This document shows, piece after piece, positions 44,313 to 53,642 of a DNA stretch of 61,001 bases; position 1 is the stretch's first letter, and each line of letters opens with the position of its first letter. The notes under the pieces are model-generated. The model saw only the letters and a program-made list of their open reading frames with translations, was not told the origin of the DNA and searched no databases. The stretch is from CAYQPF01 sp964419225. Its GTDB lineage: Bacteria > Cloacimonadota > Cloacimonadia > Cloacimonadales > CAYQPF01. The DNA lies in the NCBI GenBank assembly GCA_964419225.1, contig CAYQPF010000012.1:1-61001 (forward strand), read 5' to 3'. The position numbers were made by a program, and so were the translations under genes.

Positions 44313-45179
44313 TTACTCGTAACTTACTTTAAAGGGGATAAAAACCCATTTCTCTGTATTTTTATTGTTTAATAATGCAGGTTTATATTTCCACTGTTTT
44401 AACCCTATTACAAATGGACCTTCAAAGAATGGCCGGTCAGAATGTACAACATTAATAATGCCGACTTTGCCATTTTTTAGAATTTGTGCAAAAAATAAAT
44501 ATTCGAAACTCCTATTGTGGCCATAATCTCTTGAAGTTGGAGGAATTATTATCTCCACAGTTTTTTCAAGTACTGGAATACTATCACATATATTTTTTGA
44601 ATTTATATTTTCCAGAATACTTTGAACAGAACCACAATTAACTGATACCCACTTATTTTTTGAGTAGATCCAAGCCAAATCATAAGTTTTAATAATACTG
44701 CTGTCGCTAAAAACATACTTTCCGGTTGAATTTTCAAATTGAATTTTGGTGTTTAAAAAATGAAGGGGATGAATATCATATCTGAAAAAGCCTTCACAAA
44801 CGAAAGTATTGGTTTGAATATAGGGATTAAATGAAACCTGAAGCGAATCTCCCTCTTTGTTTGTCCAATAAAAGTCCAGGTTATAGACAAATTTATTTGG
44901 CTGATATCCTTCATTATACGCTCTAATTTGTCTGCTGCTGGAGAGAGTTAAGCCTATAGGCTGTTTGGTTACTGGTACATATAACGCTGAATCGGTAGCA
45001 TCTATGTGTTGGACTAGATATTGATATGCACTTTTCTGTAATTCCAGTGCAATGTTATCTACAATTTGTTCTATAGGGGGAAGAATATGTTCGTCTGGGA
45101 TCTGCTTTAAAATTTCGTCTTTACAAAAAACATTTGAGATAATAAAGCTTAATAACAAATATAAACATAATTTTGGCAT
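44313..45179 (-). CDS. Secreted protein with TonB-C-like C terminus, otherwise unknown
   Basis: 288 aa. Signal peptide MPKLCLYLLLSFIISNVFCK. The middle (60-200) is beta-rich with no recognised domain. The last 65 residues (FAQILKNGKVGIINVVHSD ... GLKQWKYKPALLNNK ... WVFIPFKVSYE) follow the TonB C-terminal pattern (V..SS...ld.aai.a.kqWkykPa). In Bacteroidetes-type proteins this domain appears in many periplasmic proteins that are not TonB. It has no N-terminal anchor of true TonB. Function not assigned. Confidence 0.65.
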   Translation of the reverse strand: MPKLCLYLLLSFIISNVFCKDEILKQIPDEHILPPIEQIVDNIALELQKSAYQYLVQHIDATDSALYVPVTKQPIGLTLSSSRQIRAYNEGYQPNKFVYNLDFYWTNKEGDSLQVSFNPYIQTNTFVCEGFFRYDIHPLHFLNTKIQFENSTGKYVFSDSSIIKTYDLAWIYSKNKWVSVNCGSVQSILENINSKNICDSIPVLEKTVEIIIPPTSRDYGHNRSFEYLFFAQILKNGKVGIINVVHSDRPFFEGPFVIGLKQWKYKPALLNNKNTEKWVFIPFKVSYE

Positions 45180-45191
45180 ATATTCACCCTC

Positions 45192-45389
45192 TTACCCGGT
45201 TTTGGATAGTTTAAGATACTGGGAAAGTTCTTTAGGAAAAACCAATAGGAGGTAAGAATTGCTGATATTGTCCCAATTAGAATAAGTAACAAACTCCACC
45301 GGCGTTGTATCAATTCTTTTAGGGTCACAAAATCCTCCAAAACCAAAACATATGCATAGAAAAATCTTTATCAGGTAAATAGTCAACAT
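45192..45389 (-). CDS. Small putative exported protein
   Basis: 65 aa, 12 bp upstream of the TonB-C-like gene. MLTIYLIKIFLCICFGFGGFC looks like a signal peptide. No ribosome site is evident and no family is recognised. It may be part of a small operon or chance. Confidence 0.3.
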   Translation of the reverse strand: MLTIYLIKIFLCICFGFGGFCDPKRIDTTPVEFVTYSNWDNISNSYLLLVFPKELSQYLKLSKTG

Positions 45390-45464
45390 TAATTTGAAAA
45401 TGTCTCCATCCTGTTAATCCTGTGCATCTCTGTTAAATAATTCTCTAAATAGCCGGCTTGTTGT

Positions 45465-45480
45465 TGGCATCGGAATTGCT
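45465..45480 (+). promoter_or_regulatory. Sigma-54 (-24/-12) promoter of the amide hydrolase
   Basis: TGGCATCGGAATTGCT, GG-N10-GC. It shares TTGGCATCGG with the promoter at 3279. No copy of the TGTCCGATATCGGACA palindrome was found in the 260 bp upstream. The start would be near 45491, giving a 120-nt leader. Confidence 0.7.
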
Positions 45481-45614
45481 ACATAATACACAATGAGTGT
45501 AAAATGGGTGATGTGAGATTGAGTAAAGTGACCTAAAACTATATGTGTCAGGTTTTTACTAAAAACAAATTTAAATAATGATTATATCATTAATACAAAA
45601 AAGGAGAGAAAATT

Positions 45615-47063
45615 ATGTCAAAAAAAACAATGTTTACTAATGTGCTGGTGCTGGTGTTGTTGCTCACAGTCAGCGGAACAACTCAATTATTTGCCTGTTC
45701 AACCTTTCAGTTCAAGGTCGGTAATGACCTGCTTTTCGGTCACAATCTGAATGAACCAGGTATGGATGTCCCGGGAATAATATTCATCAATAAGAGAGGT
45801 ATTCTCAAACATGGCCGGTCTTTCAGTGAAATTCTGACTGAAGAAGGCAAGAATCCATCGACTGCTCTTTGGATTTCCCGTTATGGTTCTGTCACGATTA
45901 ACAATTTTGGTAAAGATTTTATCGATGGCGGGATCAATGAAGCAGGACTTTATATTTGGGAGATGAATGAAGAAGCCGAATATCCTCAAAATAAAAAGCT
46001 CCCGAAAATAGTTCATATGAACTGGATGCAGTATGTTTTGGACAATTACTCCACAACCGAAGAAGTGATTAAAAGTGCTTCAGAATTTCAGATAGATGGC
46101 TGGACCTGGCATTATTTTATCTCAGATAGATATGGTAATTCTGCCAGTTTGGAATTTCTAAAGGGAGAGGTTGTTGTGCATAAAGGAGAGACTATGCCCG
46201 TTCCTGCTCTGTTCAATATGACCTACGATCGGGAAATGGAATTGTTGAAATACTACAAAGGCTTCGGTGGTCAGTATGAAATTGATTACAAGAATCCGGA
46301 AGTGACAAGATTCGCCAAGACTGCCCGCATGCTTGAAGAATACAAAGGTGAAGATCCCAAAGATTATTGCTTGAACATGTTAAAGAATATAACTGTTTAT
46401 GAAACCCCGGACTGGTCAGTATTGATAGATGCAAAAAAGGGCATGTTCTATTTTAAAACTTTTCTCAATCCTGAATTGAAGTTCTTCTCTTTGAATCAAA
46501 TAGATTTCTCAAATAATACCCCTTGCCAGGTTCTGGATATTAATGTGAAGAATGGGGGAGATGTCTTTACTCAATTCGTGCCATTCACCACAAAACAGAT
46601 GAAAGACATGATAGATCTGCTGCCAATACCGGATAAAGGTTTCCTGCCCAAGGGAAGTGTACCTGTCCCGGAATTTAAGAACAGACTCGCGACCCACCAG
46701 GATGATGCTTTAAAACCAGAGAATCAATACTTTGTGGGTACTTGGAAGAATGTTCCCGATAAAGAGAGCAACAACAGCTGGGAAATGAAATTCTGGATGC
46801 AGGATGATGCAGTTATGGGTGAAATTATCCGAACCAGCAATGCCAATAATCCTAGTAATACTTCTAATACTGGTGATGATCAAATCAGTAAAAGAAAGTT
46901 AGAACACATATATATGAAAAATAATAAGATCATGTTTACCTATATTGTCACAAAATCTAAAGCTCTGGTGGAAGGTACTATCACTATCAAAGGCAACCAA
47001 CTCTATTTTGAACCTGTAACAGGAGATTATGTTAATGCTCCGATGACTTTGATAAAACAATAA
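45615..47063 (+). CDS. Secreted linear-amide C-N hydrolase (Ntn family)
   Basis: 482 aa, with GGAG before the ATG. Signal peptide whose cleavage after Ala27 exposes Cys28 (ACSTF), the N-terminal nucleophile of choloylglycine/carcinine-hydrolase-type Ntn enzymes. Other family marks are LLFGHNLNEPG, DGGINEAGLYIWEMNE, and the WHYFISDRYGNSASLEF repeat of the fold. Residues about 375-482 form a lipocalin-like beta domain (YFVGTWKNVPD ... GTITIKGNQLYFEPV). Cleaves an amide bond of a small N-acyl substrate outside the cytoplasm. A sigma-54 promoter lies upstream and a strong terminator follows. Confidence 0.85.
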   Translation: MSKKTMFTNVLVLVLLLTVSGTTQLFACSTFQFKVGNDLLFGHNLNEPGMDVPGIIFINKRGILKHGRSFSEILTEEGKNPSTALWISRYGSVTINNFGKDFIDGGINEAGLYIWEMNEEAEYPQNKKLPKIVHMNWMQYVLDNYSTTEEVIKSASEFQIDGWTWHYFISDRYGNSASLEFLKGEVVVHKGETMPVPALFNMTYDREMELLKYYKGFGGQYEIDYKNPEVTRFAKTARMLEEYKGEDPKDYCLNMLKNITVYETPDWSVLIDAKKGMFYFKTFLNPELKFFSLNQIDFSNNTPCQVLDINVKNGGDVFTQFVPFTTKQMKDMIDLLPIPDKGFLPKGSVPVPEFKNRLATHQDDALKPENQYFVGTWKNVPDKESNNSWEMKFWMQDDAVMGEIIRTSNANNPSNTSNTGDDQISKRKLEHIYMKNNKIMFTYIVTKSKALVEGTITIKGNQLYFEPVTGDYVNAPMTLIKQ

Positions 47064-47090
47064 GCTAAATAAAATTCTTCTCAATTACGT

Positions 47091-47129
47091 GTTGGAGATA
47101 AAAAATATAATTTATCTCCAACATTTTTT
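47091..47129 (+). terminator. Terminator of the amide hydrolase gene
   Basis: GTTGGAGATAAA and TTTATCTCCAAC, 12-bp perfect stem, then ATTTTTT. Confidence 0.9.
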
Positions 47130-47176
47130 CTTAAATTGTAGTAGGAAAGCGGATAATTAAAGTCTATCTCAACTGA

Positions 47177-49234
47177 TTATTTCATCAGCAAAGCTTTCTT
47201 TATCTCGCTTCTGTTACCCGGTACAGAAAGCTTGTAGAAATAAATCCCGGAAGAGACTTCCTTATCGGAAGAATCCTTTCCATTCCAGACCACAGTGTGA
47301 CTTCCTACTTCTCTGTTTCCATTGAGTAAAGTCTTAACTTTCTGTCCTTTTATGTTGTAGATAGAAAGATTTATTTTACCTGTTTCCTGAAGGCTAAAGC
47401 TGATAGTTGTTTGCGGGTTGAAAGGATTGGGATAGTTTTGTAATGAAAAATCTTTTGCAGGTGAAGGGATAGTATTATCTGTGTTACTGATCGGATTCAA
47501 ATAGAAATCTGCTTTCACCCAGTATGTGTTGATTCCTAAATCCTCAGTCTTTATTGTATTATAAAAAAAATAAAGACCATCCGGAGATATTTTGGGCTGA
47601 TAAGCAAACAACTCATTAATAACACTTCCCATATTTTGCGGGACTGACCATGTGTTATCAGTCTGTTTTGTGCTGATATACAGATCCATGTCGCCGAAAC
47701 CACCAGGTCGGTTTGAACAGAAAATTATGTAGTTTTCTGCAGGATCGACATAAGGACAGAAATCCAGATCAGGTGATGCTAATTCTGTAATCAGCTGGGG
47801 ATTTCCATATGTCCCGTTAGTACAAGTCCAGAGGTAAAGATCTTCGTTATTGGTTTGAAGATTATTGAGTTCTCCATATATATTGCCATTAGCAGCTAAC
47901 GAAAACTGATTTCCGTAGTAATAGCCATTAGGACAAACCAGATTTAAAGGAGTTACACCTGACCAAGTTCCATTCTCATTTTTGGTCACACGGTAAACAT
48001 ATGAAAAATCTGTTCTTTGGGATTTAAAGTAGAGTGTATCATTTCCAACAAACACTGGATTATTGTCATCATAGCTATTCTGGGAAAAGGGTGCTAACTC
48101 GGGAGCTGTCCACCTGTTGTTTACCCTGTGAGAATACCAGATAGATGTTCCAGGTTCAGGAATATTGTATTTTGCGAAAAACATTTCCTGACCATCAGGT
48201 GAAAATGAGGGTGTACCATGCCATTGCCATTCTGCACATGCCAGAAATTCACCTGTTCCAAATCTCTTGGGCAGCGAATCAGGCGGAGTTTGACCCAAAT
48301 ATTCTGTGAGCGGTTTCCAGTCAGGATTGATAGCTTGTCCTTCAGTGTTGGTGAGTCTGGTTTGCTCAGTGCCATCCGCATTCATGGAATAAATCTCGTA
48401 ATGGCCGTCCTGCAGGGAAGTGAAAACAATTTTTGTATCATCTGAGGACCAGCGAGGTTCTTCATCGGCTGCAGTATTGAAGGTCAGACGGGTTTGGTTG
48501 GAACCGTCAGCATTCATCTTATAGATCTCGAAGTTACCATTTCTTTTTGATTGAAAAACTATTTTAGATCCGTCAGAAGACCAGTTTGGCCACCAATCCT
48601 CGGCAGGATCTGTTGTTAATTGTTGATTATTGGTTCCATCCGGGTTTATAGTACAAATATCTCCTCCGGTAGAGGAATAAGTGAAATAGACAATTTTAGT
48701 ATCATCGGGTGAATAATCTGCTCCCTGACCTTCAATTGTCCCAAGACGTGCTTCATTACTGCCATCAGGATTGATTGACCAGATTTCTGAGTGCCATGAG
48801 GGAGTCATATAGCTACGGGTGAAGAGGATTTTACTTCCATCTGTCGCCCAGGAAGGAGACCAATCAAGATTTTCTTCAGTTCCGGTAAGTTGCAGGTTAT
48901 TTGTACCATCGGGATCCATGACATTCAGAACCCAGTTTTGCTCGGATTGATGATTGTAATAGGCGATTCTGGCTGCATCGGGTGACCAGGTCGGACTTAA
49001 GGGTCTGCCGGTTAGGCCGGGTATGGCAGTTTGACCTGTCCCGTCAGCGTTTATGTAGTAAATTACATTAGTACCATCGTTTTGGGTGACAGAATAAGCG
49101 ATGATCCCGCCTCCGCGTCCATCCAGAGGAATGTCATCCTTAGGGGAAGATGCAGCGAATAAATGTACATTAGAGAATTGCATAAAAAGAGTGAATGTTA
49201 GCGTTAGTAAGCTTATAAATCTAAATATATTCAT
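47177..49234 (-). CDS. TolB-like WD40/PD40 beta-propeller protein with sorting domain
   Basis: 685 aa from ATG 49234 (GGAGG 5 nt upstream; an in-frame TTG at 49246 overlaps that site). Signal peptide ending HLFAAS. At least five PD40 blades (SPDAARIAYYN, DGSKILFTRS, DDTKIVYFT, DGSKIVFQSKRNGNFEIYKMNADGSNQTRLT) at about 60-320, a second propeller built from WD40-like repeats (PSFSPDGQEMFFA, ENYIIFCSNRPGG, SPDGLYFFY) at about 335-600, and a FlgD-like sorting domain (YPNPFNPQTTISF, SSGIYFYKLSV). Exported surface or periplasmic protein; partner unknown. Confidence 0.9.
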   Translation of the reverse strand: MNIFRFISLLTLTFTLFMQFSNVHLFAASSPKDDIPLDGRGGGIIAYSVTQNDGTNVIYYINADGTGQTAIPGLTGRPLSPTWSPDAARIAYYNHQSEQNWVLNVMDPDGTNNLQLTGTEENLDWSPSWATDGSKILFTRSYMTPSWHSEIWSINPDGSNEARLGTIEGQGADYSPDDTKIVYFTYSSTGGDICTINPDGTNNQQLTTDPAEDWWPNWSSDGSKIVFQSKRNGNFEIYKMNADGSNQTRLTFNTAADEEPRWSSDDTKIVFTSLQDGHYEIYSMNADGTEQTRLTNTEGQAINPDWKPLTEYLGQTPPDSLPKRFGTGEFLACAEWQWHGTPSFSPDGQEMFFAKYNIPEPGTSIWYSHRVNNRWTAPELAPFSQNSYDDNNPVFVGNDTLYFKSQRTDFSYVYRVTKNENGTWSGVTPLNLVCPNGYYYGNQFSLAANGNIYGELNNLQTNNEDLYLWTCTNGTYGNPQLITELASPDLDFCPYVDPAENYIIFCSNRPGGFGDMDLYISTKQTDNTWSVPQNMGSVINELFAYQPKISPDGLYFFYNTIKTEDLGINTYWVKADFYLNPISNTDNTIPSPAKDFSLQNYPNPFNPQTTISFSLQETGKINLSIYNIKGQKVKTLLNGNREVGSHTVVWNGKDSSDKEVSSGIYFYKLSVPGNRSEIKKALLMK

Positions 49235-49255
49235 TTTTGCCTCCAATTAAAAACA

Positions 49256-49284
49256 ATAATTACCAGAATGGGAAACTATGTCAA
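49256..49284 (-). promoter_or_regulatory. Sigma-70 promoter of the TolB-like gene
   Basis: Minus-strand TTGACA (49279-49284), 17 nt, AATTAT (49256-49261). Confidence 0.65.
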
Positions 49285-49347
49285 GTCAAAATACACATAG
49301 TGTATAGAAAGAAATCAGAAGCAATGCTACAGATGGCAAAAAACACT

Positions 49348-49376
49348 TTGACAAATAAGGAAGATATTAATAGTAT
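49348..49376 (+). promoter_or_regulatory. Sigma-70 promoter of the FG-GAP gene
   Basis: TTGACA, 17 nt, TAGTAT; divergent from the TolB-like promoter, leaving about 60 bp between. Confidence 0.7.
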
Positions 49377-49415
49377 TGAATTGAAAAAAATTAAGAACAA
49401 TAATCAGGAGAAACT

Positions 49416-50972
49416 ATGAGAAGGATTGTTTTATTGTGTGCCGGTATATGGTTATGTGCTTTTATGTTTGCACAGGTTGAAATGCAGACAATGCTGAGAT
49501 TTGCTTCACCGGTTAAAGATTGTTGGGATAGCTCTGATGATCTCAGTTGTAAAATTTTCGGTGATGGGGATTTAAACGGGGATGGATATAATGACATGGT
49601 TATTTCGGGAAGAGCTCTCGCAGATCCGCAATGGCATACAAAATTATTCATCTATCTTGGCAGTGCAACTCCTGATACTGTTGCTGATTATATTATTTCA
49701 GATCCAAGTGAGCCAGTTGGTGGGACTTTATTCGGTTCTCCGATTACATACAATAATGATCTTAATGGCGATGGTATAGATGATCTTGTAGTAGGAGCAA
49801 CCTCGGCAGGATGTGATAATGAAGGTTGGGTATATATCTATTTTGGAGCAGCTCAACTGCATACGACACCGGATGTTACCCTTGAGGGCTATGATTACTC
49901 CGTTGATCTTTTTGGTACAGGTATAAATACCTCAGGTGATTTCAATGGAGACGGGTATAAGGATCTGGTTATAGGTTCGGCTGGACCCTGTATGGCTTTT
50001 AACGGACAAATTGACATTCTTTGGGGAGGACCTGACTTTGATGCTGTGGCAGACTGGCATTTCCAGGGTGAGATGCTGGAATGGTTCGGCAGATCAATGG
50101 CTGTGGGAGATCTAAATGGAGAGGGATTTGCTGATCTAGCCGTAAGTTCTGCTGTAGATTCTCTTGAGCAAACCTTTGTAAAAGTATTCAGGGGCGGTCC
50201 TGATATGGAAACCGTACCGGGTTTGATTCAGGAGGCACCCTCATATTATACTTATGTAGCAGCGATGGAAGGAGATTTGGATAATGATGGTTTTGCAGAT
50301 TTGGTTCTGGGCGGGTCAGATTTGTTCATAAAATATGGTTCTGCAGACTTAGCAGGAGAATTCATTCCTTTACCTTTGGTGGGAAGACCTGGCAATGAGA
50401 GAGCCTGTTTTTATAGTCATTTTGAAGACTCTGATTATTTGACGGTAACAAAACCTTTGGATTCAGTGATATACAGTTTTAGCAGCGATGCTGAGCATAA
50501 TGTTTCGATAGCTTATATTGTAAATAGTGAATATAACATTCATGCCTTGGGTGAGCAGGATTATTTCCTGGGTGATTTTAACGGGGACGGACACAGTGAG
50601 ATAGTGATAACCGAGCATCCTGACAGTGTCTGGTATTTCAGGGTTTACAGTACCCATCCCGTAGCAGCGGAAGATCCGGTTTTGCCAGTTAATATGCTCA
50701 GGGCAGTTTGTTATCCGAATCCGACAACCAGCAGTTCAACTTTGGCTTTTGGTCTTCCGCAAAGGCAGAGGGTCAGTGTTAATTTGTATAATTGTAAAGG
50801 ACAAAGAGTCCGGGTGTTATCCAGCAAGTCTGATTTTAGAGCAGGGAAGCATCAATTGTATTGGGACGGCCGGGATGAGAACCGGAAGAAATGTGCTTCA
50901 GGCCTTTATTACATGCGTATCGAGGGCGAGAAGAACAGTCTCACAAAGAAGATAATAGTTTTCAAGATGTAG
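49416..50972 (+). CDS. FG-GAP/integrin-alpha-like repeat protein with sorting domain
   Basis: 518 aa with CAGGAG upstream. Signal peptide ending AFMFAQ. At least six FG-GAP repeats with calcium-binding DxDxDG loops: GDGDLNGDGYNDMVISG, NDLNGDGIDDLVVGA, GDFNGDGYKDLVIGS, GDLNGEGFADLAVSS, GDLDNDGFADLVLGG, GDFNGDGHSEIVI. Together these form a seven-blade propeller. The C-terminal FlgD-like sorting domain (CYPNPTTSSSTLAF, ASGLYYMRIEG) is a divergent version without the PFNP. Exported, calcium-binding, adhesion-type protein. Confidence 0.9.
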   Translation: MRRIVLLCAGIWLCAFMFAQVEMQTMLRFASPVKDCWDSSDDLSCKIFGDGDLNGDGYNDMVISGRALADPQWHTKLFIYLGSATPDTVADYIISDPSEPVGGTLFGSPITYNNDLNGDGIDDLVVGATSAGCDNEGWVYIYFGAAQLHTTPDVTLEGYDYSVDLFGTGINTSGDFNGDGYKDLVIGSAGPCMAFNGQIDILWGGPDFDAVADWHFQGEMLEWFGRSMAVGDLNGEGFADLAVSSAVDSLEQTFVKVFRGGPDMETVPGLIQEAPSYYTYVAAMEGDLDNDGFADLVLGGSDLFIKYGSADLAGEFIPLPLVGRPGNERACFYSHFEDSDYLTVTKPLDSVIYSFSSDAEHNVSIAYIVNSEYNIHALGEQDYFLGDFNGDGHSEIVITEHPDSVWYFRVYSTHPVAAEDPVLPVNMLRAVCYPNPTTSSSTLAFGLPQRQRVSVNLYNCKGQRVRVLSSKSDFRAGKHQLYWDGRDENRKKCASGLYYMRIEGEKNSLTKKIIVFKM

Positions 50973-51028
50973 TGATAAGTGATGAAAAGGGATTGTTTGC
51001 TTTTTTTACCAAGACTGAAAATGTGATT

Positions 51029-51062
51029 AATGGACTGTATGGACTAAATGGACTATATGGAC
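51029..51062 (+). repeat. Nonamer tandem repeat
   Basis: aatggactg, tatggacta, aatggacta, tatggac: period 9. Confidence 0.65.
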
Positions 51063-51128
51063 ATTAGGGATAAGAGAAGAGATTTTAGCCACCGAAGTCC
51101 ACCGAAATGAACGCGAAGGGAGAAGGAA

Positions 51129-51190
51129 AGCATTTGAATCTGGATGACTTCCATACTCACTCAAAATGTATATTATTTGTAATTGCTCGT
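51129..51190 (-). repeat. Family A MITE fragment
   Basis: gcatttgaatctggatgact to gctcgtatataagtcac is the reverse complement of the middle of the copy at 19031-19210. Both ends are missing. Confidence 0.55.
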
Positions 51191-51290
51191 ATATAAGTCA
51201 CAATTTTTTAAAATTTTGGCTCATTCTGCAAATCTTAAAAATTATTACATGATATTTGTGAAATTAGGAAAATCTATAAATGATAATCTT

Positions 51291-51370
51291 TCGTCCTATC
51301 GGACTGTTATTGGTATTTGTTTATACCTGCAGTTAAAACTGCAGGCTAACCTCTTATGTCCTACGGACTT
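51291..51370. repeat. REP-like triple hairpin
   Basis: GTCC-tatc-GGAC (51293-51304), CCTGCAGTTAAAACTGCAGG (51326-51345, 9-bp arms) and GTCC-tac-GGAC (51358-51368). No gene lies in 50973-51628; the rest is repeat debris and the BipA promoter. Confidence 0.55.
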
Positions 51371-51560
51371 TTGAGAACAGAGACGCCAAAGCTTGGAAAT
51401 ATTGATTAATTGCCTATGTTCTTTTCAATTACTCTCTAATTAGTAAAATTCGCTCAATTCGTGGTAGAAACTCTCCCAAAATCTCCCTTAATAATCAGCG
51501 ATGATCAGTGGTGATTAGTGGCTAACTTAACCCATTTCAAAGCCTTGTTTATTCTTTTCC

Positions 51561-51589
51561 TTGACTTCAAACCTGCCAAAAAATTTAAT
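51561..51589 (+). promoter_or_regulatory. Sigma-70 promoter of bipA
   Basis: TTGACT, 17 nt, TTTAAT, about 40 bp before the start codon. Confidence 0.6.
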
Positions 51590-51628
51590 GACTTCAATGA
51601 CGAGATTTATATGTAAGAAGGATAAAGA

Positions 51629-53455
51629 ATGCAGAAAATCAAAAATATAGCTATCATCGCCCATGTTGATCACGGGAAAACTACTCTCGTAGATGCCATA
51701 CTCCGCCAGGCAGGTGTATTTAGAGCTAATGAAAATGTTGCGGAGCGAGTCATGGACTCAAACGATATCGAGAAGGAACGTGGAATCACAATTTTTTCCA
51801 AGAATGCTTCATTTCATTATAAAGATTATAAAGTGAACATCGTAGATACACCCGGTCACTCTGATTTTGGCGGGGAAGTACAGAGAATCATGAAGATGGT
51901 TGATTCTGTATTGTTACTGGTAGATGCTTTCGAAGGTCCTATGCCTCAGACAAAGTATGTTTTAAAGAACTCTTTGGCTTTGGGACTCAGACCGATCGTA
52001 GTGATCAATAAAGTTGATCGCCATAATGCCAGAGCTCATGAAGTTTTGGACTTAATCTTTGAACTGTTTATGGAATTAAATGCGACAAATGAACAGTTGG
52101 ATTTCCCTGTTGTTTATGCCTCGGCCAGAGATGGTTATGCTATGCGAGAATTGGAAGATGAACATTTAAACATTTTCCCGTTATTGGATACGATCATTGA
52201 AGAGGTTCCTGATACTAAGGGAGATGTAGATCATCCATTCCAAATGCTTGTATCTGCCATTGAATATGATAATTACCTTGGAAAGATGGGCACCGGTAAA
52301 ATCCATAACGGAACGATCAGTCAGGGTGAAGAAGTACTTTTACTCAAGAGAAACGAAGACAAGATCTTATATAAAGTCACCAATATCTTTACTTATGAAG
52401 GGCTTCAGAAGAAAGAACAAAAAATTGCTTATGCCGGAGATATTATTTCTATCGCCGGACTCGAACAAATCGATGTAGGTGAGACAGTAGCCAACAAAGA
52501 AAATCCTATTGCTTTACCGGTCATTGATATTGATGAACCGACCATTGCAATAGAGTTGGGAATCAATGATTCACCTTTCCTGGGAAGATCAGGCAAATGG
52601 GTTACTTCCAACAAAATATGGGAAAGATTGCAGAAAGAATTACAGACAAATGTATCCTTTATCATAGAAAAAACAGATTCCACCGATACCTTTACAATTA
52701 AAGGCAGAGGTGAATTACAATTGTCTATTTTGATGGAAAATATGAGAAGAGAAGGCTATGAATTCCAAGTGTCTAAACCAAGAGTTCTTTATAAAGAAGT
52801 TGACGGTAAGACAATGGAACCTATAGAACTGGCAGTAATCGATGTTGCTGAAGAATTTGTGGGAACTGTTATCGATATGCTGGGAAAAAGAAAAGGTGAA
52901 CTGATTCACATGACTGCAGCTGTAGAAGGTTATTCCCGTCTGGAATTCAAAGTTCCGGCGAGAGGTTTGATCGGCTTCAGAAACGAGTTTTTAACAGAAA
53001 CCCGTGGTACCGGTATAATGAGTCAATGCTTCTTTGCTTATGAAGAATACAAAGGTGATATTGCCAAGTACAATCATGGATCCCTGATCTCATTGGAAAC
53101 CGGAATCGCGGTAGGTTATTCCCTGAATCTATTCCAACCCCGCGGAACATTCTTCATTACTGCAAATACTGAAGTATATGCAGGCATGATCATCGGTGAG
53201 CATACTAAGGATAAAGATCTCGTGATCAATATCTGTAAAGGCAAGAAACTTACCAATTTCCGTGCTGCCGGTAAAGAAGATGCCTATAAGATAAACACTC
53301 CGCGTATATTTACCCTTGATCAGGCTCTGGAATATGTGGCAGATGACGAGCTTCTGGAAGTTACACCTGACAGTATCAGACTGCGTAAGAAGATCCTCAA
53401 CCACACAGAGAGAATCAGACTGGATAAGAAAAACAGTGAAGTAGAGACACAGTAA
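51629..53455 (+). CDS. typA: Ribosome-associated translational GTPase BipA/TypA
   Basis: 608 aa, normal length. G1 AHVDHGKTT, the RGITI switch I with ERGITIFSKNAS, G3 DTPGHSDFGGEV, G4 NKVD, then domains II, III and V of the EF-G family and the BipA-specific C-terminal domain (LTNFRAAGKEDAYKINTPR; LEYVADDELLEVTPDSIRLRK). It helps 50S assembly and stress adaptation. Single gene; an IS element is inserted 15 bp after the stop codon, and the terminator now lies at the IS end. Confidence 0.98.
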   Translation: MQKIKNIAIIAHVDHGKTTLVDAILRQAGVFRANENVAERVMDSNDIEKERGITIFSKNASFHYKDYKVNIVDTPGHSDFGGEVQRIMKMVDSVLLLVDAFEGPMPQTKYVLKNSLALGLRPIVVINKVDRHNARAHEVLDLIFELFMELNATNEQLDFPVVYASARDGYAMRELEDEHLNIFPLLDTIIEEVPDTKGDVDHPFQMLVSAIEYDNYLGKMGTGKIHNGTISQGEEVLLLKRNEDKILYKVTNIFTYEGLQKKEQKIAYAGDIISIAGLEQIDVGETVANKENPIALPVIDIDEPTIAIELGINDSPFLGRSGKWVTSNKIWERLQKELQTNVSFIIEKTDSTDTFTIKGRGELQLSILMENMRREGYEFQVSKPRVLYKEVDGKTMEPIELAVIDVAEEFVGTVIDMLGKRKGELIHMTAAVEGYSRLEFKVPARGLIGFRNEFLTETRGTGIMSQCFFAYEEYKGDIAKYNHGSLISLETGIAVGYSLNLFQPRGTFFITANTEVYAGMIIGEHTKDKDLVINICKGKKLTNFRAAGKEDAYKINTPRIFTLDQALEYVADDELLEVTPDSIRLRKKILNHTERIRLDKKNSEVETQ

Positions 53456-53478
53456 TCAATTATTAATGAATCCACTCT

Positions 53479-53517
53479 AAAAACCCTAATTTTGTAAGCA
53501 ACAATTTTAGGGTTTTT
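53479..53517. terminator. Terminator at the left IS end
   Basis: AAAAACCCTAA and TTAGGGTTTTT, 11-bp perfect stem with T tracts both ways. It overlaps the IS terminal repeat and may terminate both bipA and the transposase. Confidence 0.75.
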
Positions 53518-53642
53518 ACTTTTTGGGATCATACCATATGCAATTTTAGTAAATATCTTGGACTTTGGACCGAAAAAATGATTATGCTCTGTGAATATCC
53601 CATTTTTTCTCAAAAACAGGAAGCAAGTTGCTGATTGTTATC

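Noticed and set aside
45149..45346. 65-codon minus-strand ORF with a hydrophobic stretch
   Set aside because: It overlaps the TonB-C-like gene start and the other small ORF in another frame, with no ribosome site.
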